A DNA stretch of 64,000 nucleotides, taken from the NCBI GenBank assembly GCA_030737835.1, contig JAUJYN010000031.1, positions 930,001 through 994,000 of the forward strand, in the 5' to 3' direction. This DNA is from Acorus gramineus (lineage: Eukaryota; Streptophyta; Magnoliopsida; Acorales; Acoraceae). Below are positions 11,481 to 22,699 of the stretch, piece after piece (within the stretch, counting starts at the first letter, position 1; the number at the start of each line of letters is the position of its first letter). The position numbers and the translations under genes are program-made. The notes under the pieces were generated by a model, which was not told the DNA's origin, searched no databases, and worked only from the letters and a program-made list of their open reading frames with translations.

Positions 11481-11689
11481 GGACTTAAATGTGTAAAAAT
11501 TGAATTTCAAATTTTAAATATTATTCAAATTTTTTTTATAAGAAATATTTAAAAAAATCTATGTAAATAAGGGTCTCATTTTGAAAAAACATGCATAGGG
11601 ACTTATCTCAACTGACTCAACATACTTATCTCAGGGCTAACATTTTGTCACTACTTAGAAAATAAATGGTAATTTTAATGTACTGAATC

Positions 11690-11966
11690 ACAAAAAATTA
11701 TCATATTAGAAGTGCGAATGAAAGTTTTAATCATGTGAATGTTTGAATCGAACAACTACTAAATTGAACTAAATTAACAAAGAACGAAGTGATTCAAAAC
11801 ATTCATGAATCGAACTAAATACTTACCAGTTGAACTAAACAATAAATATATCAAATTGAAGCATTTATGAATAAAGAAAACAATGCATGAATTTAACTGG
11901 ACAATTATTGAAACAAACAAACAATATATTAATCAATTTGAAACAAGCATAAATCGAATTGAACAT
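11690..11966. repeat. Degenerate short repeat rich in AATCGAACT / AATTGAAC, left block
   Basis: Words such as GAATCGAACTAAA, TTGAACTAAA and CAATTATTGAA recur every ~20-35 bp. The same kind of sequence resumes after the LTR retrotransposon (19,387-19,860), so the element at 11,967-19,381 split one repetitive tract. Confidence 0.5.
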
Positions 11967-12469
11967 TGTAGAAGACCAAATCTGTCGCACCTTAAGATTC
12001 ATTTAAAAGGCCATACAGCCTCGGCCCATGACATTGGGCCATAAACACAATACCATCTCAGGTTGGGCCAAGGGAAGATTTCATCCCATGATATGCTCAC
12101 ACCTCAATGGCAATGGGTACACCCTGTCCCACTATAAATAGGAGGGTACCTCTTTCATAAAAAAGGGAGAAAAACTTCTTCTTCTTCTCCAAAAAAGAGA
12201 ACTCTAGACCCAAACTTGAAATCCCATTTTAATGGAGATTGAGCTTCATCGTTGGAGGTTCTCGCCAAAAAAAGGAACTACGTGTGGCTTGATCTCTTAA
12301 AAAGGGGTATGTAGGCAGCCAGATTTACATCAGGTTCAGTTCAGACAAGCCTCATTAATCCATCCATGGCGGACTCTCATCGTCATCTCTTCACAAATCT
12401 ATCCAAACCAAGCCCGGACCGTCCTCAAGTCCGGCCCATTCGAGGAGGATCACGTTTTCACCTCCCACA
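11967..12469 (+). repeat. 5' LTR of the non-autonomous retrotransposon (503 bp)
   Basis: TG..CA boundaries. It contains a TATA box at 12,133-12,140, a leader with CTTCTTCTTCTTC near 12,176, and the block GGTTCTCGCC shared with the 3' copy. Confidence 0.9.
12133..12140 (+). promoter_or_regulatory. TATA box of the 5' LTR
   Basis: TATAAATA inside CCCACTATAAATAGGAGGG, conserved in the 3' LTR at 16,538-16,545. The following ~40-bp spacing to a leader-like region fits an RNA polymerase II start. Confidence 0.75.
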
Positions 12470-12470
12470 A

Positions 12471-12490
12471 ATTGGTGCCCACTGTGGGGC
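12471..12490 (+). other. Primer-binding-like site
   Basis: ATTGGTGCCCACTGTGGGGC lies directly after the 5' LTR. It resembles the TTGGCGCC-class primer-binding sites of many plant Gypsy elements. The priming tRNA is not assigned. Confidence 0.6.
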
Positions 12491-12699
12491 TCGAGAGAAC
12501 GAGCCATTCACAAACACAGATTTGAAAGAGATGATGAAGATGAGGAGCGACATCGATGGATCTAGCTTGAATGACGAGGTGACGCTGGGGGCAAGACCTC
12601 CTTCCATGTCTCTTGTCACGAATCCTGAGCAAATCCATAAGAATGAGGGTTGAGGAGAAGAGGGTCACATGGAGCCAAGGAAGCCATCTTTTTAGGTAT

Positions 12700-13345
12700 T
12701 CCGTACAAGTCACCTTTTCTGCTCTTCCCTACAGACTAGGCCTTCCCTGTAGGGCACCTTTTCAGTTCTTCCATGTAGACCAGGTCTTCCTTGCAGGGCA
12801 CCTTTTTTAGTCTTCCCTACAGAGCACCTTTTTTGGTCTTCCTTGTAGACCAGGCCTTCCCTATAGGCCACCTTTTCTGGTCTTCCTCGCAGGGCACCTT
12901 TTTTGGTCTTCCCTACAGGCCACCTTTTCTAGTCTTCCCTGCAGGGCACCTTTTCTGGTCTTCCTTGCATACTAGGCCTTCCTTGCAGGGCACCTTTTCT
13001 GGTCTTCCTTGTAGGGCACCTTTTCTGGTCTTCCCAACTGACTAGGTCTTCCCTACATGCCACCTTTTCTGGTCTTCCCCGCAGGGCACCTTTTCTGGTC
13101 TTCCCAGCAGACCAGGTCTTCCCTGCAGGGCACCTTTTCTGGTCTTCCCTGGAGGGCACCTTTTCTGGTCTTCCCTGCAGGGCACCTTTTCTGGTCTTCC
13201 CAGCATACCAGGTCTTCCCCGCAGGCCACTTTTTCTGGTCTTCCTTGCAGGGCAACTTTTTTGGTCTTCCCTGCAGGGCACCTTTTCTAGTCTTCTTTGC
13301 ATACCTCCTCATCTGGTCTTCCCTATAGACCACATCTCTTCAGGT
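12700..13345. repeat. 26-bp tandem array A
   Basis: Units of about 26 bp, core GCAGGGCACCTTTTCTGGTC followed by TTCCCT, repeat some two dozen times with point changes. Because 26 is not a multiple of three, the array stays open on both strands in a three-unit (78-bp) cycle, giving long but meaningless frames. Confidence 0.9.
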
Positions 13346-14515
13346 CTTCCGACCGGTCCACCCCTTCAAGCCTTCTCAACGGAGCATCTCGTCAGGTCTT
13401 CCCTATAGACCGCATCTCTTCATGTCTTGCCAATGGGCCACCCCTTCAGGTCTTCTCAACAGACCATCTCGTAATCTCTTCAGGTCTTCCCAACGGGCCA
13501 CCCCTTCAGGTCTTCTCAACAAACCATCTCGTCAGGTCTTTCCTATCAACCACATCTCTTCAGGTCTTCCCAACAGGCCACCCCTTTAGGTCTTCTCAAC
13601 AGACCATCTCTTCAGGTCTTCTCAACGGACCACCTCTTCAAGTCTTCTCAATTGACCATCTCTTTAGGTCTTCTCTTCAGGCCATCTCTTCAGGTCTGCC
13701 CAAAGGGTCACCCCTTCAGGTCTTCTCAACAGACCATCTCGTCATCTCTTCAGGTCTTCCCAACGGGCCACCCCTTCAGGTCTTCTCAACAAACCATCTC
13801 GTCAGGTCTTCCCTATCGACCACATCTCTTCAGGTCTTCCCAACAGGCAACCCCTTTAGGTCTTCTCAACAGACCATCTCTTCAGGTCTTCTCAACTGAC
13901 CACCGCTTCAGGTCTTCTCAATTGACCATCTCTTTAGGTCTTCTCTTCAGGCCATCTCTTCAGGTCTGCCCAAAGGGCCACCCCTTCAGGTCTTCTCAAC
14001 AGACCATCTCGTCAGGTCTTTCCTTTAGACCGCATCTCTTCAGGTCTTCCCAACGGGTCACATCTTCAGGTCTTCTCAATAGACCATCTCGTCAGGTCTT
14101 CCCTATCGACCACATCTCTTTAGGTCTTCCCAACATACCACCCCGTTAGGTCTTCTCAACGGACGATCTCTTCAGGTCTTCTCAACGGACCACCTCTTTA
14201 GGTCTTCTCAATGGACCATCTCTTTAGGTCTTCTCTTCAGGTTATCTCTTTAGGTCATCTCTTCAGGCCACCACTTCAGGTCTTCTCAACAGTCCATCTC
14301 TTCAGGTCTTCTCAATAGGCCACCTCTTCAAGTCTTCTTGACGGGTCACCTTTTTTGGTCTTCTCAACAGGCCACCTTTTTTTGTTCTTCTCAACGGGCC
14401 ACCTATTCAGGTCTACTCAATGGACCACCTCTTCAGGTCTTATCGATGGGCCACCCCTTCAGGTCTTCTCAACGGACCAAGCCTTCAGGTCTTCTCAACG
14501 GACAGGACATCTTAA
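13346..14515. repeat. 26-bp tandem array B with higher-order structure
   Basis: A variant unit with the core TTCAGGTCTTCTCAACRGAC and a CCATCTCGT or CCACCCC tail. Groups of units are themselves duplicated: about 13,560-13,745 is nearly repeated at 13,820-14,010. This indicates array growth by segment duplication. Confidence 0.9.
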
Positions 14516-14768
14516 GCCACACCCATCTGTTATGGACTCGAGGTCGCGTATACAAATAAGTTGTACTCGTCCATCTCGGAATAAGAGGTGACACCCCTTG
14601 AGCCGCACCCATCTGGTATGGACTCGAGGTCATGTATAAAAATAAGTCGTACTCGTCCATTTCAGAATAAGAGGTGACACACCCCTTAATCCGCACCCAT
14701 CTGTTATGGACCCGAGGTCGCGCATACAAATAAGTCATACTCGTCCATCTCGGAATAAGAGGTGATGC
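14516..14768. repeat. ~86-bp tandem repeat, three copies
   Basis: Units beginning near 14,518, 14,604 and 14,692 each contain CACCCATCTG, TATGGACTCGAGGTC, ACAAATAAGT and TCGTCCATCTC. They differ at a few positions. Confidence 0.85.
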
Positions 14769-15245
14769 ACCCCTTAAGCCACAACGGCACAATTAAGACG
14801 CAGTCCAATGGGATGGGGCACGGGCGAGGTCTCAAGGAGTTAAAACTCCGCCTGCTAAGTGAATTGCACCTTGTCACCGATCAGGTCAAGGGTCGCGATG
14901 ATCTATGCTCTATTCACTTACCGGGTAGCACTCAAGTCACCCTGGACTAGGGTCGCGCACTAGCCACAACGACACAATTAAGACGCACTCCAATGGGATG
15001 GGGCACAAGCAAGGTCACGAGGAGTTAAAACTCCGCCTGCTAAGTGAATTGCACCTTGTCACAGATCAGGTCAAGGGTCGCGAGAAGCTATACTCTATTC
15101 ACTTACTGGGTAGCACTCGAGTCGCCCCGAACTAAGGGTCACGCACTAGTCGCAATGGCACAATTAAGACGCTCTTCAATGGGACGTGGCACGGACAAAA
15201 TCACGCATTCAAACAAGTCGTACTCGTCCATCTCGGATTGGAGGC
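14769..15245. repeat. ~185-bp tandem repeat, about 2.4 copies
   Basis: The word CACAATTAAGACGC starts units near 14,779, 14,963 and 15,150. Each carries GGAGTTAAAACTCCGCCTGC (an internal hairpin, GGAGTTAAAACTCC) and GGTAGCACTC. The third copy is partial. Confidence 0.85.
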
Positions 15246-16140
15246 AGACCAGGTCTTCCCTACAGGGCACTTTTTTAGGTCTTCCCTGCAGGTCACCTTT
15301 TCAGGTCTTCCCTACAGGTCTCCTTTTTAGGTCTTCCCTGCAGGTCTCCTTTTTTGGTTTTCCCTGCAGGTCATCTTTTCAGGTCTTCCCTGTAGGTCAC
15401 CTTTTCAGGTATTCCCTGCAGGGCACCTTTTCTGGTCTTCCCTGCAGGTCACCTTTTCAGGTCGTCCCTGGTAGGTCACCTATTCAAGTCTTCCCTGGTA
15501 GGTCACCTTTTCAGGTCTTCCCTGCAGGTCACCTTTTCAGGTCTTACCTGCAGGTCACCCATTCAGGTCTTCCTTGACAAGTCACCTTTTCAGGTCTTCC
15601 CTGCAGATCACCTATTCAGGTCTTACCTGACAGATCACCTTTACAGGTCTTCCCTGCAGGTCACCCTTTGAGGTCTTCCCTACAGATCACCTATTCAGGT
15701 CTTTCCTGACAAAACACCTATTCTAGTCTTCCCTGTAGACCAGGTCTTCTGGTCTTCCCTGCAGGTCACCTTTTTAGGTCTTCCCTGCGGGCCATCTATT
15801 CAGATCTTCTCGTACAAGTCACCTTTTCAGATCTTCTCTTACAAGTCACCTTTTCAGGTCTTCCTTGCAGGTCACCTATTCAGGTCTTTTCTGATAGGTC
15901 ACCTTTTCAGGTCTTTCCTGCAGGTCACCTTTTCAAGTCTTCCCTACAGGTCACCCATTCAGGTCTTCCCTGACAGGTCACCTTTTCAGGTCTTCCCTGC
16001 AGGTCACCTTTTTAGGTCTTCCCTGTAGATCACCTATTCAGGTCTTCCCTGACAGGTCACCTATTCTGGTCTTCCCTACAGGCCAAGTCTTCTGGTCTTC
16101 CCTACAGGTCATCTATTCTGGTCTTGCTTGTGGCCCATCC
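15246..16140. repeat. 26-bp tandem array C
   Basis: The core CCCTGCAGGTCACCTTTTCAGGTCTT is shown here only by its parts CCCTGCAGGTCAC and CTTTTCAGGTCTT. It repeats over ~0.9 kb with variants TATTCAGG and GACAGGTCAC. It has the same ancestry as arrays A and B. Confidence 0.9.
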
Positions 16141-16356
16141 ATTTAGGTACTCTTTGCAGACCACCAGGCTTTCCAGGTTGATATTAGAAAGAAAAAGAAA
16201 AGCTTTGCCTCGACAAAAGTCAGATGAGAGTTTAGCATGCGAGGTCCCAAGGTTTGATCTTCTGCTCTCCCAATCCTCGAAAGACCAAGAGTTTGAAAAT
16301 TTTGTCTAATCACTTCCCTTAAGTCTGTTCTTCTGCTTTCCTGGTCCCCGAAAGAC

Positions 16357-16372
16357 CAGAAGAGGGGGCATT
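16357..16372 (+). other. Polypurine tract before the 3' LTR
   Basis: ACCAGAAGAGGGGGCA.. lies immediately upstream of the 3' LTR start at 16,373, the expected place for the plus-strand primer. Confidence 0.7.
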
Positions 16373-16718
16373 TGTAGAAGACCAAATCTGTCCACCTTAG
16401 GATCCATTTAAAAGGTCATACCGCCTCGGATCATGACATTAGGCCATAAACACAACACCATCTCAGGTTGGGCCAAGGGAAAATTCCATCCCATGATATG
16501 CTCACACCTCCATGGCAATGGGCACACCCCCTCCCACTATAAATAGGAGGGTATCCCCTTCATCAAAAAGGGAGAAAAGACTTCTTCTTCTTCCCTAAAA
16601 AAGAGAACCCTAGATCCAAGCTTGAAACCCATTTTAATGGACATTGGGCTTCATTGTCAGAGGTTCTCGCCATAAAAAGGAACTACGTGTGGCTTGATCC
16701 CTCAAAAAGAGTACGAAG
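16373..16718 (+). repeat. 3' LTR of the non-autonomous retrotransposon, left part
   Basis: Homologous to 11,967-12,310, including TATAAATA at 16,538-16,545. It ends in CGAAG, the target duplicated by the solo LTR that follows. Confidence 0.9.
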
Positions 16719-19221
16719 TGTTATATATGTGTCACTTTTAGCCTTCCGGGCACCTTTGGGACATTTCTGGCAGTTTTTTAACTTTTTTTTTTCGATCGGA
16801 ACCGCTAAAATTTTGGACTTTTAGCTATCATCATGAGCTTGAGAACTCCGATTGAAAATCTAACTGTACATTATGTGTCCTGGTGCCATTTCAAACCACT
16901 CACGAAAATTTCATCGAATTCCGATAACGTTTCAGAATTTGGCAGTTCCGAATCGTATCCGGGTTTTGATCGAGCGGGAATGTCAAAGGAGACTTGACCA
17001 AGTCAAAGAGGACTTTGACCAAGTCAAGTTTGACCATTGACTTGGTCAAACTCTTTTGTTTTTTTGTGTGGTTGGGTTGACTCAAAGTCAATCCCCACCA
17101 AAAACCCTTATTTTCTAAGTGTGTGAGTGTGTGTGTGTGTGTGAGCCCCATTTAGGCGTCCCCCTTCTCTCCCTTCTCTTCTCTTCTCCACTCACTCACT
17201 CCGTCTTGTTATTTTCCTCCATTAGAGCTAGTAGAAGAAGAAAAACAAGAAAGCCATTGAAGGGAAAAAGAAAGGTGAGGTGGTGATCTATCTCTCCATG
17301 GTTTTTGTTTTACATTTCCCCTTTCTCTACCTCCTCTCATGGCTTCCCTTTCTCACCTGTTTCAGCCATCTTTAGGCCTTGCTAGAGGCTGAGGTGGTGG
17401 TGGTCTTGGTGGTGGCGGTGGTGGTGGTTTGGTGCGCGAAGGGCACCCGAGCTTCCTCCCTTGTTCTTCCTCTCTTTGGGTAAGTCTTCCTCCTCCCCTA
17501 GCTAGTTTAGGGTGTGTGATTGGGTATGCATGGTATGCATGGATGTTAGGGGATGTGGGAGGGCTGAGGAGGGGTGGAAGGGGCTTGGGCGCTCGTGCGG
17601 GGTCATCCGCGCGCGTGCGCCCGCGTCTGCGCTCGCAGGCAGGCGCTGGACGCGCGGGTGTGCGCGCGGGGTGCTGCGCGGCGCGCAGTGCGCGCGGTGA
17701 GCGCGACAGCGCGTCTGGGCAGGCGGGCAGGGGCGCGGCTGTGCGCCAGGGGCGCGTGCGGTCGTGCGCATTAGTGCGTGCGCGTGCGGGGGGCCATGCG
17801 TATGGCTGCCCGAGGGTTCGGGAGGGTGTCGGGGCACTCGGACTCGCGTGCGTACGCGCGTGCTCGCGTGCGTGCGGGTCCGTATGCATGCTTGTCCGAG
17901 TATTGGGTATTTCTAGTAAATTTCTTATGTATTTGTGTAGTTTACTCACCATATTGAATGCCCATGTCTTGCAGATCTTGACGGACGGTCACGCAACGAC
18001 CCGGGTTTCGGTGAGTGGGACAATCCAACCCAGTAGGGAGGCGTTCGATGCACGTAGGTGTGCATTACCCTCCCCTGGGGCACCATAATTGTGTATTAAC
18101 TTGTAATAAATGTGAACTATGCATGCATGATTAATATGATGTATCCATGCCACCTTAGACTTGTATGCTAGGGAAATGCACCCTTATGTCATGTATAGAG
18201 GCCTATGCATGCCTAGACACCAAGCCCCGAACTATGTATGTTCCCATCTAGTTTAATCTAATTAAATGAAAATGAGAGCATTTAGTTATAAGCATGCCTT
18301 AGAGAATATTATAACCTTGTTGTTATAATATATGTTTCCCCGCATCTGAGTTATGTGCCTTGGTGGAATTCTTGAGAATTCATGACATTATTAGCGTTAC
18401 AAATCGGTGTTGACGGATCCAAGAGGATCATATCTGTGTGAGTAGGCTGTCTTCTCCTTTTGCTTGGATCCGATGTAGGGACTCCCCGGCGTTGGCTGAC
18501 CTGATAGAGGGCTCCCGTCTGTAGGTACCTCCGATGCGTTGGACAGTACTGATAGTGGGAGTATACCAGGTGGAGGCTACGAGGGTGGGAGAGGCTACCG
18601 GGTGGACCAGGGGTGGAGAGCGGTCTAGTATGCCCCAAGAGGCCCATGTCACCCCCCGGAAAGGGTGAGGGTGAGTGGGGAGGTGGGTTGGAGATGAAAC
18701 GACCCACTAGAAGGTGTAATTGCTCCCGTGTTAGGGACTATAAATTATTTAAGGTTAATATGAATTGTGATGCATGGGTTGTGCTATTCACTGAGTATGT
18801 GGCTCACCCCTCGCATATATTTTTCTCCAGTGATATCTGAGTCGGATATGAAGGAGGAGCTCCCCGAGGCACATCAGCAGTAGTGGAGCAGCGTCACGTT
18901 CTGTGAGTGAGAGGCCATCAGCATCCCCCTTCTTGATTGTATGTATTGTATTCCGTGCTTGGGCACATACTTGTATTTGGATGTCATTATGTATATTGGC
19001 TCTCACAGGACAGTTAATTATGTATTCGGGTCTGTAATATGTCTTTGAATTACAGACTCAGTCGTTTAAGGTTCCGCTATTTGTTTATATTATGTCAGCT
19101 GCTTTATTGTATGTGTTGTCATTTTCGTTGTTGTTTAGAGTATTTTATTGATCTCCTGTATAGACTGCTGATATTATATATATTTGCCACGTATCGGGGA
19201 CGGCCGCCCTGGGGCGTGACA
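16719..19221 (+). mobile_element. Solo LTR B of the Tekay-related family
   Basis: 2,503 bp from TGTTATATATGTGTCAC to GGGGCGTGACA, flanked by CGAAG at 16,714-16,718 and 19,222-19,226. It contains a CpG-rich block (about 17,575-17,890), donor GG|GTAAGT near 17,479, acceptor TTGCAG at 17,974, a 36-nt candidate micro-exon 17,975-18,010 followed by GTGAG, and acceptor CTCCAG near 18,830. No internal region is present, so it most likely arose by LTR-LTR recombination. Its CpG block resembles that of element D while its 5' end is of the other subfamily, a mosaic. Confidence 0.92.
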
Positions 19222-19226
19222 CGAAG

Positions 19227-19381
19227 GCAGCCTGATTTACATCAGGTTCAGTGCAGAAAAACCTCGTCATTCCATCCATGGCAGACTCTCATCGTTGTCT
19301 CTTCGCAGATCTATCCAAACCAAGCCCGGACCGTCCTCGAGTCTAGCCCATTCGAGAAGGAGCACATTTTCACCTCCCACG
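19227..19381 (+). repeat. 3' LTR of the non-autonomous retrotransposon, right part
   Basis: Homologous to 12,314-12,469 (GCAGCC..GATTTACATCAGG through CACCTCCCAC). It ends at 19,381 before the AACAT duplication. Confidence 0.9.
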
Positions 19382-19386
19382 AACAT

Positions 19387-19860
19387 CTATTATAATAAAT
19401 TCAACAATGTTGAATCAAATTAAAACACTAATTGATCGAACTAAAAAATTATTGAAACAGATTGAATTGAGATTTTGGATCCAGTTAGACCTGGTACCAT
19501 CAGTACTATGAGTATCGAACTGCACAACGGATGAATCGAACTTCTTAGCCTATGAATCGAGCTACATTGAGAGTGACATTTTACCCAACAATTGATTGTA
19601 CAGTTCAATTCATATGATGTGAATTTCGATTTATAGTCTATGTAGTTCGATACTGGTGATACTGATAATATTTAAGCTTGATTGGATGCGAGCTCATTGA
19701 ACAATATATAAATTAAAGTAAAGCACTAATGAATCCAACTGAACACTATTGAGTAAAATTGAAACACTAATAAATTAAATGAACTAAACAATGTGTCAAT
19801 CGAACTGAAGTAATTATGCACTGAACAAAAATGTGTACATCAAACTGAACAATCATTAAT
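19387..19860. repeat. Degenerate AATCGAACT / AATTGAAC repeat, right block
   Basis: Continuation of the tract interrupted at 11,966. Inside it, 19,485-19,665 is partly self-complementary: GTACCATCAGTACTATGAGTATCGAACTGC (given here by its parts CATCAGTACT and AGTATCGAAC) faces GTAGTTCGATACTGGTGATACTG. It resembles the arms of the MITE at 22,327. Confidence 0.45.
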
Positions 19861-20104
19861 TGAATAGTGGGCATGTTTGCTTTGCCTAATCGCTACTTTT
19901 CACCTTATTTTCATAAAAAAATTTAAAAATTTAAAGCGGTTAAAATTTATATGTTATCGTATTCATAAGATCTTTCTAGAATATATACAATGGAGTACAG
20001 AAAAATTCTTTAGATACTAAAAGATACAAAAAATTTGAATGATAATAGATTTTCAAGATATATGTAAAATAACATAGATAGTTTACAAAAAAATTTTAAG
20101 AGCT
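19861..20104. other. AT-rich spacer, nothing recognised
   Basis: No coding potential or repeat structure seen. Confidence 0.5.
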
Positions 20105-22035
20105 TTGCTACACGGGCCCCAACATATAGGCCCCTCTCACAGGCTCCTTGAATTGTCAAAATGTCATTGGTTGTGTTGTTTCTTTTTACAAAATGACAAA
20201 AAAGCTAAATACCAAAGTACCCCTCATTAAAACTCATTCCTTGGGTCATGATTTTCCTCTTTTTCCGTTTTTTTCCACTCATCTTCTGTCCCTCTCGGCC
20301 ATTCAAACCCATTAAAAAATATTTAGGATTTTCAAAAACTCAAATGTGAATCGAAATCACATAAAAAAAGAAACCCCCTTTTTCTAAAACGGCGAAAAAA
20401 GCCCAAGATTTCTTTGAAGAATCGATTTGAAAAAAAAATTGTTCTTTTGGAGGTTTCAACACCAGCCAAACCCTTTTTTGGTATTTCAGAAAACCCCTTT
20501 GTTATTTTTTAAGATCTTATGATCCCATGAATATGATGTTTCTTTTTCTAGGTTTTTTTTCTGAATAGTTACAAAAAGTAACTCACTTTTTTTTTTTTAC
20601 AGAAAACTAAAATGTATGTCCAATTTCTGTTTTTATTTTTTATGAAAATGTAGCTGACAATCAGAAGAATGTAACCATATTTGAGTTACATGTATTTTCA
20701 GTTTGTTTAATGTTACTGCTATGCACAATGTAACCATGTATTAAATGTTACAAACTGTAAGTAGATACTGGTGTATATAAGTGCTCAGAAAATGTAACTA
20801 ACTATTAGAATGTATTATTGAATGTAACTTTTTTAAGAATGCGACCAACTTTTCTTCAATGATTCTAATAGTTTATTATTTTTGTATGTATGCATGTCAT
20901 GATTTATGTTTCTTCATCATTATATGTTTTTTTGTTCATATTGATATGCACAATGTAGCTAGCATCCCTTCATAGTAATTATATTATGTTAATGCAAATT
21001 TTTTTATATTCATTTTTTTTAATTAAATATGTATTCTGAGTTTGTTTCATGTTACTGCTATGCTGAAGGTAACCATCATCAAAATGTAACTAATTGAGAA
21101 TATCTGCACAGCAAATGTAATCAACTATTAGAAGAATGTAAACAACAAAAATGAATATGTGGATTCAGTTTGTTTAATAATAATGTCATTCTGAATGTAA
21201 CTTGATTGACAATGTTATTTTATCCTAAAAAGTTATTTAGTTTTGTGTCTATGTAAACAACAATCGCATATCTTCTGTATCAAATGTCATTCCAACATAT
21301 TGCTGCTAAACTTCAACAATCAAATCTTTCTGCGGACTGCCTTCCATAGAAAATGTAACTGAGTCCATTGTATTTCTTACATTCAAATGCAAAAAAGTAT
21401 CAATAAAACTAATGTACTGTTGTAATCACTAAAAATCAGATAAACATAAAAAACTAAAAAATGGAATAATATGACTCATAGATCCACTAAGATCATATTA
21501 AGAGTCGTTGATATTTTGAAATGGAACATTGTTTCACAATTATTTTGTTCTAAAGTAAGTTACATTTGTCAATGTAACTAGTATTATTTACAAAAAAATT
21601 TAATAAGTTAGTTACATTTACAAAAATGTATCCAAATCACAAAAAACAGCAAAAGAAGTCCAACAAGGGAATAACTATGTAATTGACATTCAAATGTTAA
21701 ACAATTGATGTATCTTGTTCAAAACCATGTTTCACATAAAAACAACCATAATTAACATGTAAAAATGAAAAAAATGAAATAATTGAAAAAACATACAACA
21801 ATGGGAATGAACAAAAAAATCTCAAATTTTACTATGAAAACGAATGCACAATTCAAATGTTGAAATTCAAAAAAGGAAAAAAAAAATGAATGCCCAGACG
21901 CGTGATTCTAGGAATTAATTATTGTCCCTTTAACAAACCTCCCCATTAATTACGTTGAAAATTAAAACACACACTTAAGAGATATTTTGAGTAATCTAAT
22001 CTATGCCATGTCATGGGGCTTATGAAATGAGGCAT
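20105..22035 (+). mobile_element. Mutator-like element relic 2, related to relic 1
   Basis: The left ~220 bp aligns with the reverse complement of 4,090-4,305 (TAGGCCCC, TTTTACAAAATGA, AAGTACCCCTCATT, CCTCTTTTTCC). The right end near 22,008-22,030, CATGTCATGGGGCTTATGA, mirrors the other relic's outer end, giving short imperfect inverted termini. The octamer ATGTAACT/AGTTACAT occurs nine times exactly plus several near matches, mostly in the element's own forward sense. No peptidase or transposase exon was recognised. Confidence 0.6.
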
Positions 22036-22326
22036 GTCAATTATTTTCCTTTTTTTAATAATAACGAAAAGATTTCGGTGTATCTACACAAATTTGAAAA
22101 TGAAAGTACTTTAAAAAAAACCTGAGGGAGAAACAGTGGGTGGAGAGATTTCCGTGAAAGAAAGAAGACGAAGAATCAGGGCGAGGAGGGTGAAGACATT
22201 AAAAAAAAAATGGACAGAGAAAAAGAAAAATTCATTGTTACCATGAGCGGCTGTTTGACAGCCACTCCATCGCCTCACGTTCATTGATAGTGTTGAGTCA
22301 TGTGTCACCTAGTAGGCTACTGACGA
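22036..22326. other. Spacer, nothing recognised
   Basis: Includes purine-rich sequence (22,110-22,240). No gene or repeat was identified. Confidence 0.45.
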
Positions 22327-22642
22327 GACCAGATCCAGTCAGGACTGGATTCGGTCAGTTCGGTCAGTACTGAACGGGACGAACTGAAAATCGAACTGTA
22401 CTACCTATAAATTGAATTGCGCACAACCAATTGTTGGATATATTTTTCACTTTCTTATTGGATACTGATGATACTTAGGAATTCATATTTTTTCCAATGG
22501 TTGATTGGATCCAATAAGAGAGTAAAATATATATCCAACAATTGGTTGTGCAGTTCAATTTATAAGTAGTGCAGTTCAATTTTCACATTGTCTAGTTCGG
22601 TACTGACTGAACTGACCGGATCCAGTCCCGATCCCGTTACAA
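22327..22642. mobile_element. MITE with ~115-bp inverted arms
   Basis: The left arm, about 22,327-22,442 (CAGATCCAGTCAGGACTGG .. CAACCAATTGTTGGATATAT), is the imperfect inverse of about 22,525-22,642. The loop is AT-rich. A hairpin of this size is typical of fold-back MITEs. The target duplication was not resolved. Confidence 0.75.
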
Positions 22643-22699
22643 ACTCAATTGATAGAGGGGGTTGACTGGATCCGGACCAAGTATCTATCACTTTTAAGG

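Larger units (their letters stand above)
11967..19381 (+). mobile_element. Non-autonomous LTR retrotransposon with a tandem-repeat interior
   Basis: Flanked by the 5-bp duplication AACAT (11,962-11,966 and 19,382-19,386). The 5' LTR is 11,967-12,469. The 3' LTR starts at 16,373 and is split by a solo LTR at 16,719-19,221. LTRs begin TGTAGAAGACC and end CCTCCCACA (5') or CCTCCCACG (3'). A primer-binding-like site follows the 5' LTR and a purine tract precedes the 3' LTR. The ~3.9-kb interior has no gag or pol and is mostly 26-bp tandem repeats, so movement would need proteins from another element. About 20 mismatches in the first ~250 bp between the LTRs, by eye, suggest an old insertion. Hypervariable tandem arrays of this kind are known from plant Tat/Ogre-type elements; membership there is inference. 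Confidence 0.9.

Noticed and set aside
12929..14149. Long frames through the 26-bp arrays, e.g. repeats of KVPCREDQK or FLVFPAGHLFWSS
   Set aside because: A 26-bp period reads as a 26-residue cycle in every frame and is open on both strands. There is no start context, and unit changes are not biased to synonymous sites by eye.
12700..16140. Regular array resembling a CRISPR
   Set aside because: There are no unique spacers; the repeats are contiguous with ~26-bp period and vary by point mutation, inside a plant LTR retrotransposon.
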